8,322 nt of DNA, taken from NCBI GenBank assembly GCA_007695205.1, contig REEF01000779.1, positions 1 through 8,322 of the forward strand, given 5' to 3'. Shown piece after piece: positions 6,001 to 8,322 of the stretch (position 1 is its first letter; every line of letters begins with the position of its first letter). Source of the DNA: Planctomycetaceae bacterium (lineage in GTDB: Bacteria; Planctomycetota; Planctomycetia; Pirellulales; Pirellulaceae). The notes beneath the pieces are model-generated. The model was not told the DNA's origin, ran no database searches, and saw only the letters and a program-made list of their open reading frames with translations. A program made the position numbers and the translations under genes.

Positions 6001-7935
6001 GGTATCCAGGGTGACCGTCAATACGTTCGAGGGATCACCGGCAACGCCGTCTACCGTCTGTACGGCTATCAGCGAGTACTCTCCATCGCCCAACGTAGCC
6101 AGGTTGTCGGTGGTGATGTCGATGCTGGTTCCCGTCGCCGTGCCCTGTCCGATCACCGCATTATCGTACAGGATTTGCACCTGGCCACCGACGATGGTGT
6201 TGCTGACTCGGAACGTCAGCTCCGTGATGTTGGTCACGTTATCGCCAACGATATTCGAGTCGGATTCGGGTAGCAGCTCCAATGCCAATTCCAACTGTTC
6301 GCCCACGACGTTGATATTGACGATCTGCGTGTCCCATGGATCAGACCGATCGGAACCGGTCAGGGCTTGCACCCCAACCAAGATCTCCATCGGACCGATG
6401 TAGCCGGCAGGCGGTGTGACCGTCACCAGCCCCGTCTCGCTGTTCACCTCGACCGTCGAATCGACACTGCCAGCCGCCGCTGCATCGAAGAAGACGGGGT
6501 CGCCTTCCACGTCGATGGCCGACAACTGGATCTGGAGAGGAGTTCCCACCGTGGTCTCGAAATCGGGCAAATCTTCCAAGAAGGGGCCGCTGTTAAACGG
6601 ATCCTCGGCCACCGTCACCACGAAATCCTGTTGTGTCTGATTGCCCAATCCATCGTCAACCGTGACCGTGATGTTCGCCTGTTGACCGATCGCTTCGGGA
6701 TCCGCCTTCAGCATCATCACCGCATTCTCGGTGTCCTCAAAAATCTCGATCGTATTCATTCGGATGTCGTAAACCGGGCGATCCCCATTACCGGTTGCCG
6801 TGCTGCCGATCGCCTGCAAAACATCCCTACCTTCGACCAGGATGCCAAAGATCGAATGATTGAAGTCCAGGTGACGAGTCGGAGCCAGCGTGACGAAGAA
6901 CTGCGAATCGTTGGTGTCGTCGGAAGATTTGGCGAAGGACAAGAGTCCGGCCCGGTTGTGTTGCAGATCGACGTGGTACTGGTCATCGAACGTGCCCAAT
7001 GTCGAGCCGCCCGAGCCGGTACCGGTCGGGTCGCCACCTTGAATGACAAATCCGTCGATCACCCGATGGAAAAGGATGTTATCGTAAAAGTTCGACTCGG
7101 CCAACTCGATCACACGGCCTGCCGGTCGGGGCGCCCGCTGTTCGAATAATTGGAACACCATGTCCCCGTATTCGGCGACCTCGATCCGCATGCTGCGGTT
7201 CCCCTGCAGCAACGTCGCTTCGACCTGATCGTTATCGCTGCTGACCGTGTACGTCAAGGGCCCGCCTTTGGGATCGTAACCGTCCAAAGCGATGTGCAGC
7301 GGCGACGTGGCGAGCAGCGTTTGGTCCTCGATCGGCTTCAAATAGGGAGTGCTGGACGTGGGGATCGGCACCCCGCTGCGCTCGGAAATCGTCTGCAGAT
7401 TCAGCAGACCCGCCTCGCGAGTTTGATCGGGAAACTCCCACGTCGGAAAACTCGTGATGTTGTTCTCGCTGCCGATCTCATTGAGCGTCCGGTCCGGATT
7501 GGTGACCTCGATAAACGGCAGGTACGAGCCGCCATCCTGAAATAGCTGCTTTTGCATCGTGCAGAACGTACACCACGCCGCACTGTACATTTTGACCCCG
7601 GCGTCGGTTAACGCTTTGGCAAAAGCCACCAGATCCGGAGCGTCTTCCCCCTCTGGTCCCCATTCTCCCTCGGCCCCCGACCAAGTTGCTTCGCCCATCG
7701 ATACCGTAGAGACAGGCCCCGTCGACGCCTGGAACGTCAACTGCTCGGCGGGTCCCGCAGGAGAATCAAAATCGCTCAGGGCCAAAGCCTGAAGAAGATC
7801 CCCGGCCAGCAGGCTCCGATTCTCCAGCGATTCAAAGATCATGTGGGCGCGACGTCCGCGATCGCGGCCTCGCATGGATCGACGGGTTCGAGAGATGAAG
7901 CGTTTCGCACGCGCGGTCAGTTTGTTAAGTATCAT
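3004..7935 (-). CDS. giant exported multidomain protein: LEPR-XLL, thioredoxin-like, cyclophilin, cohesin-like, cadherin/Ig repeats
   Basis: The 1643-residue protein is built for life outside the cytoplasm. In order: a basic N-terminus with the LEPR-XLL block FESLENRSLLAGD (34-46); a thioredoxin-like domain (about 101-190); a cadherin/Ig-like linker (198-252); a cyclophilin domain (257-398); Ig/cadherin-like domains (about 415-545, 548-645, 650-735); a cohesin-like domain (about 738-893); four tandem cadherin-like repeats (897-1288); an SdrD-B/carboxypeptidase-regulatory-like domain (about 1295-1382, with NGRYLFDDLAPGSYQI); an unrecognised module (about 1383-1498); a bacterial Ig-like domain (1501-1590); and an acidic tail ending in AVDLLLALDAAA. 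Only two cysteines occur in the protein, Cys122 and Cys125. I chose the ATG at 7935 because GGAAG (7938-7942) precedes it and because it gives the short basic leader typical of LEPR-XLL proteins; GTG at 8013 and ATG at 7998 are in frame but lack a ribosome binding site. No dockerin, LPXTG or classical hydrophobic signal peptide is visible. The likely role is a surface or matrix protein with redox and proline-isomerase activity. Confidence 0.9.
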   Translation of the reverse strand: MILNKLTARAKRFISRTRRSMRGRDRGRRAHMIFESLENRSLLAGDLLQALALSDFDSPAGPAEQLTFQASTGPVSTVSMGEATWSGAEGEWGPEGEDAPDLVAFAKALTDAGVKMYSAAWCTFCTMQKQLFQDGGSYLPFIEVTNPDRTLNEIGSENNITSFPTWEFPDQTREAGLLNLQTISERSGVPIPTSSTPYLKPIEDQTLLATSPLHIALDGYDPKGGPLTYTVSSDNDQVEATLLQGNRSMRIEVAEYGDMVFQLFEQRAPRPAGRVIELAESNFYDNILFHRVIDGFVIQGGDPTGTGSGGSTLGTFDDQYHVDLQHNRAGLLSFAKSSDDTNDSQFFVTLAPTRHLDFNHSIFGILVEGRDVLQAIGSTATGNGDRPVYDIRMNTIEIFEDTENAVMMLKADPEAIGQQANITVTVDDGLGNQTQQDFVVTVAEDPFNSGPFLEDLPDFETTVGTPLQIQLSAIDVEGDPVFFDAAAAGSVDSTVEVNSETGLVTVTPPAGYIGPMEILVGVQALTGSDRSDPWDTQIVNINVVGEQLELALELLPESDSNIVGDNVTNITELTFRVSNTIVGGQVQILYDNAVIGQGTATGTSIDITTDNLATLGDGEYSLIAVQTVDGVAGDPSNVLTVTLDTTPPVPLTSTPPTTATNGIELVYDAQHPEEGTPGFEYSLVDPPQGATIDSTTGVLRWTPSIGQGGLNTFQILVMDLAGNTQTQDLAIDVTVEQQLVTIELVVVDQQENPVSTLAAGEEFWVMAYVEDMRVPAEGVFAAYVDVRYDPTLVTNLATSLSDVVFGDLYQNGVSGIFTTPGLLDEIGAFGPMSPVGGGKKMLFAVPFRAEEGGQTTFVLEPSDSVGREVLAFGRNEPVPWNAITFVDAPLNVESGLMAVDDLFNVDEDSINFPLDVLQNDENETGLPVEIIQVGLTSEGGTATISADGQQILYTPLPNFFGEETFTYTIAAGDLTSTASVTVQVAPVNDPPTAVDDEFSVGLNSANNFLDVLANDHFDPDVDEVLRIVSVGSTSHGGTVVIAPNGTHLLYTPATGFSGVETFTYTIRDRAVTDPTGLEDTATVRISVDTAPRPTAVNDTATVDEDSVDNAIFVLENDSPAEPGAALTVVAVSDSKFGGTVTIASDGTHVLYTPFPDFFGEDTFTYTVEEEDGGRATASVTVTVLNVNDPPTANDDIYQVSKGAGTRTLNVLENDTIFPDVDEVLTIIAVTQGSQGGTVEIAADGQSILYTQSDDPNLPDTYTETFTYTIDDGSGADNSTDTATVTINIRPFTTRDLGGTVTYAQWQTGIGGATLRLTGMDQFNGEVTLHSYSAANGRYLFDDLAPGSYQIEMQSVPFLLNSDNVLTVDSSDEDGDNLNLNFDSATRDPASISIADFLARAPGQSSLSPSNSVLVAAETGNHQHWYAYEAGWQDFTDLEVELSDDAKTLTIRTVANNGQHYQGTVMLDEVTYVKHLANSGDSHLLRIDAGPEQMGLQPVGTVPVVTVTPLTTTSATPEITGTVSNGTLEVTVSDQTYAAGDGDLQVTGTDWILQIPPSDALQVGTYTVNAMATDAEGNVGMAGTTNQLVILAEESGAEGEAMDWVWSDDDFLDQIQDASLPESNPSDDGYAQAVDLLLALDAAA
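4072..5247 (-). repeat. four tandem cadherin-like (VxED/VLxND) protein repeats in the giant gene
   Basis: Residues 897-991, 992-1092, 1093-1190 and 1191-1288 are four copies of a roughly 95-101-residue beta-sandwich domain. Each copy has A-V/N-D-D/N near its start, V-L-x-N-D about 15-20 residues later, a G-G-T-x-x-I-A/S-x-(D/N)-G-x-x-x-L-Y-T strand and an (E/D)TFTYT strand. Units 1 and 3 share the DEDS opening, the PxFFGE segment and the VNDPP ending. Units 2 and 4 share PDVDEVL and an acidic insert before DTATV. The Asp-rich loops suggest calcium-stabilised stalk domains, as in related cadherin-like families. Confidence 0.85.
5257..5724 (-). other. cohesin-like domain of the giant protein
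   Basis: Residues about 738-893 have the look of a cohesin-type beta-sandwich. The opening strand IELVVVDQQ is followed by AAGEEFWVMAYVED (758-771), AAYVDVRYDPTLV (781-793) and a late LFAVPFRAEEGGQTTFVLE (842-860). Cohesins bind dockerins, and planctomycetes encode many cohesin-like and dockerin-bearing exported proteins. Assignment is from the order of motifs only; another Ig-like fold is possible. Confidence 0.55.
6742..7167 (-). other. cyclophilin-type peptidyl-prolyl isomerase domain of the giant protein
   Basis: Residues 257-398 are a compact bacterial-type cyclophilin, which interconverts cis and trans peptide bonds before proline. FHRVIDGFVIQGGDPTGTGS (289-308) and SQFFVTLAPTRHLDFNHSIFG (344-364) are its signature blocks. 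Aligned to human cyclophilin A, the catalytic Arg55 is Arg291, Phe60 is Phe296, Gln63 is Gln299 and Gln111/Phe113 are Gln345/Phe347. The cyclosporin-contact Trp121 is His355. The active-site set appears complete, so activity is likely. Confidence 0.9.
7366..7635 (-). other. thioredoxin-like domain with WCTFC site in the giant protein
   Basis: Residues about 101-190 read as a thioredoxin/glutaredoxin-like fold: helix LVAFAKALTDAG, strand VKMYSAAWCTFC with the CxxC pair Cys122/Cys125, strand PFIEV, then ITSFPTWEF with the probable cis-proline Pro164, and a last helix with ISERSG. The layout (WCxxC, short acidic segment, FPTW, SG) is closest to the thioredoxin domain fused to vitamin K epoxide reductases. 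The expected role is thiol-disulfide exchange outside the cytoplasm. Confidence 0.75.
7798..7848 (-). other. LEPR-XLL type N-terminal export/sorting signature
   Basis: Residues 30-46 carry FESLENRSLLAGD directly after a leader with many arginines and lysines (residues 5-29). Planctomycete exported giants commonly begin with a basic stretch followed by FExLExRxLLAGD; the block is diagnostic of the phylum rather than of a particular function. The mechanism of export is not visible here. Confidence 0.8.
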
Positions 7936-7937
7936 GG

Positions 7938-7942
7938 CTTCC
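7938..7942 (-). promoter_or_regulatory. ribosome binding site that supports the ATG at 7935
   Basis: On the minus strand the sequence GACGGAAGCC precedes the ATG, placing GGA 4 bases upstream of the start. The two longer in-frame starts (GTG at 8013, ATG at 7998) have no purine-rich sequence at a suitable distance, so this site decides the start. Confidence 0.5.
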
Positions 7943-8100
7943 GTCAGTGCTAAGATCCCTGTTTTGCCTATTTGCTCCCAAATTACCAAATGACGCATCT
8001 TTACTGATCGCACGAATCAACCAGAATCATCCATCATTTCCGTGTTCGATGAGCGGCGATCCGGGCGATGCGCCTGATACGATCGGCAAAATCGTTAAGT

Positions 8101-8119
8101 TCAAAGGGCGGCCTTTTGA
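8101..8119. other. short hairpin upstream of the giant gene
   Basis: TCAAAGG (8101-8107) pairs with CCTTTTGA (8112-8119) across a GCGG loop, with one unpaired T. The stem is followed by TCG rather than a T-run on the plus strand, so it is not a good terminator; it could be part of a leader or a protein-binding site. Confidence 0.3.
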
Positions 8120-8230
8120 TCGACACGATCGGCGATGACCGCTCCGAAAGTGCAAGACAACCCCATATTTGGACGAGGCTCAACGCGCTAAGTTCCCTGG
8201 CTGTCAGCCTGTGCCCGTTGACGGATCCGA

Positions 8231-8244
8231 CAGTTGCAAAACTG
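8231..8244. promoter_or_regulatory. palindrome overlapping a -35 element, possible operator
   Basis: CAGTT (8231-8235) and AACTG (8240-8244) are perfect inverted copies around GCAA. The right half covers the first two bases of the predicted -35 hexamer, the place where a repressor or activator site would act. It is short enough to be chance. Confidence 0.25.
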
Positions 8245-8271
8245 GAAATGTTCGAGTTTTTGGGTTATAAT
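8243..8271 (+). promoter_or_regulatory. sigma-70-like promoter pointing out of the window
   Basis: A perfect TATAAT (8266-8271) is preceded, with a 17-base spacer, by TGGAAA (8243-8248), which matches 4 of 6 bases of TTGACA. Transcription would start near 8278 and read rightward past the window edge, away from the giant gene. The 44 bases after the predicted start show no start codon with a clear ribosome binding site, so the gene served must lie outside. Confidence 0.5.
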
Positions 8272-8322
8272 GAGGAAAGCTTCGCAAGCGATCCAGATCA
8301 CTCGCCTAATACTGGTGAAAAA

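Larger units (their letters stand above)
7936..8322. other. gene-free right end of the window
   Basis: This 387-base stretch upstream of the giant gene shows no open frame with a recognisable protein or good ribosome binding site. It should contain the giant gene's minus-strand promoter, but I find no convincing -35/-10 pair for it. ACGATCGGC occurs twice (8079 and 8126 regions), and the plus-strand promoter near the edge points out of the window. Confidence 0.5.

Noticed and set aside
7936..8013. Longer start (GTG at 8013 or ATG at 7998) for the giant gene
   Set aside because: Neither has a ribosome binding site, and the extra 26 residues are not the basic leader expected before an LEPR-XLL block.
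8041..8110. Minus-strand promoter TTGAAC...TATCAG for the giant gene
   Set aside because: Each hexamer matches only 4 of 6 bases and the spacer is 19 bases, which is not better than chance in this stretch.
8278..8290. GCTT-CGC-AAGC hairpin at the predicted transcript start
   Set aside because: A 4-bp stem with a 3-base loop is common by chance and has no T-run.

Overview
The window most likely comes from a planctomycete, probably of the Pirellulaceae (Rhodopirellula/Blastopirellula type). Three things point there. The giant protein has a basic N-terminus ending in a FESLENRSLLAGD block, the LEPR-XLL type signature of planctomycete exported proteins. A small protein matches a two-module anti-sigma-like family that I recall from planctomycetes. 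A GGGGTCGGGAGTCG inverted repeat is of a kind I associate with these genomes. These assignments rest on recognition of the sequence, not on a database search.

Layout, left to right. Positions 1-2241 hold a minus-strand block read right to left: a diadenosine tetraphosphate (Ap4A) phosphorylase-like protein (1342-2241), a divergent ROK-family sugar kinase-like protein (100-1212), and possibly the first 27 codons of a third gene (1-83) 16 bases after the ROK stop. Positions 2242-2508 separate this block from a divergent plus-strand gene and carry a long imperfect inverted repeat (2309-2381) that looks like a dispersed REP/MITE-like element. Positions 2509-2922 (+) encode a 137-residue anti-sigma-factor-like protein that has lost its expected zinc cysteines. 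It converges on the dominant gene of the window, 3004-7935 (-), across an 81-base gap with a weak hairpin.

The dominant gene encodes a 1643-residue exported multidomain protein. In order it has the LEPR-XLL N-terminus, a thioredoxin-like domain with a WCTFC site, a short cadherin/Ig-like linker, a cyclophilin-type peptidyl-prolyl isomerase, several Ig/cadherin-like domains, a cohesin-like domain, four tandem VxED/VLxND cadherin-like repeats, an SdrD-B-like domain, an unrecognised module, a final Ig-like domain and an acidic tail. Its only two cysteines are those of the CxxC site. The joining of two protein-folding activities (thiol-disulfide exchange and proline isomerisation) to an adhesin-like stalk is the most striking thing in the window.

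The last ~390 bases (7936-8322) hold no convincing gene. They contain the upstream region of the giant gene and, near the right edge, a good sigma-70-like promoter pointing out of the window, with a palindrome touching its -35 element.

Functionally, the minus-strand block looks like nucleotide/sugar metabolism (Ap4A breakdown plus a ROK kinase or regulator). The giant protein acts outside the cytoplasm. Nothing in the sequence links these two parts directly. I see no tRNA, rRNA, CRISPR array, transposase or phage gene.
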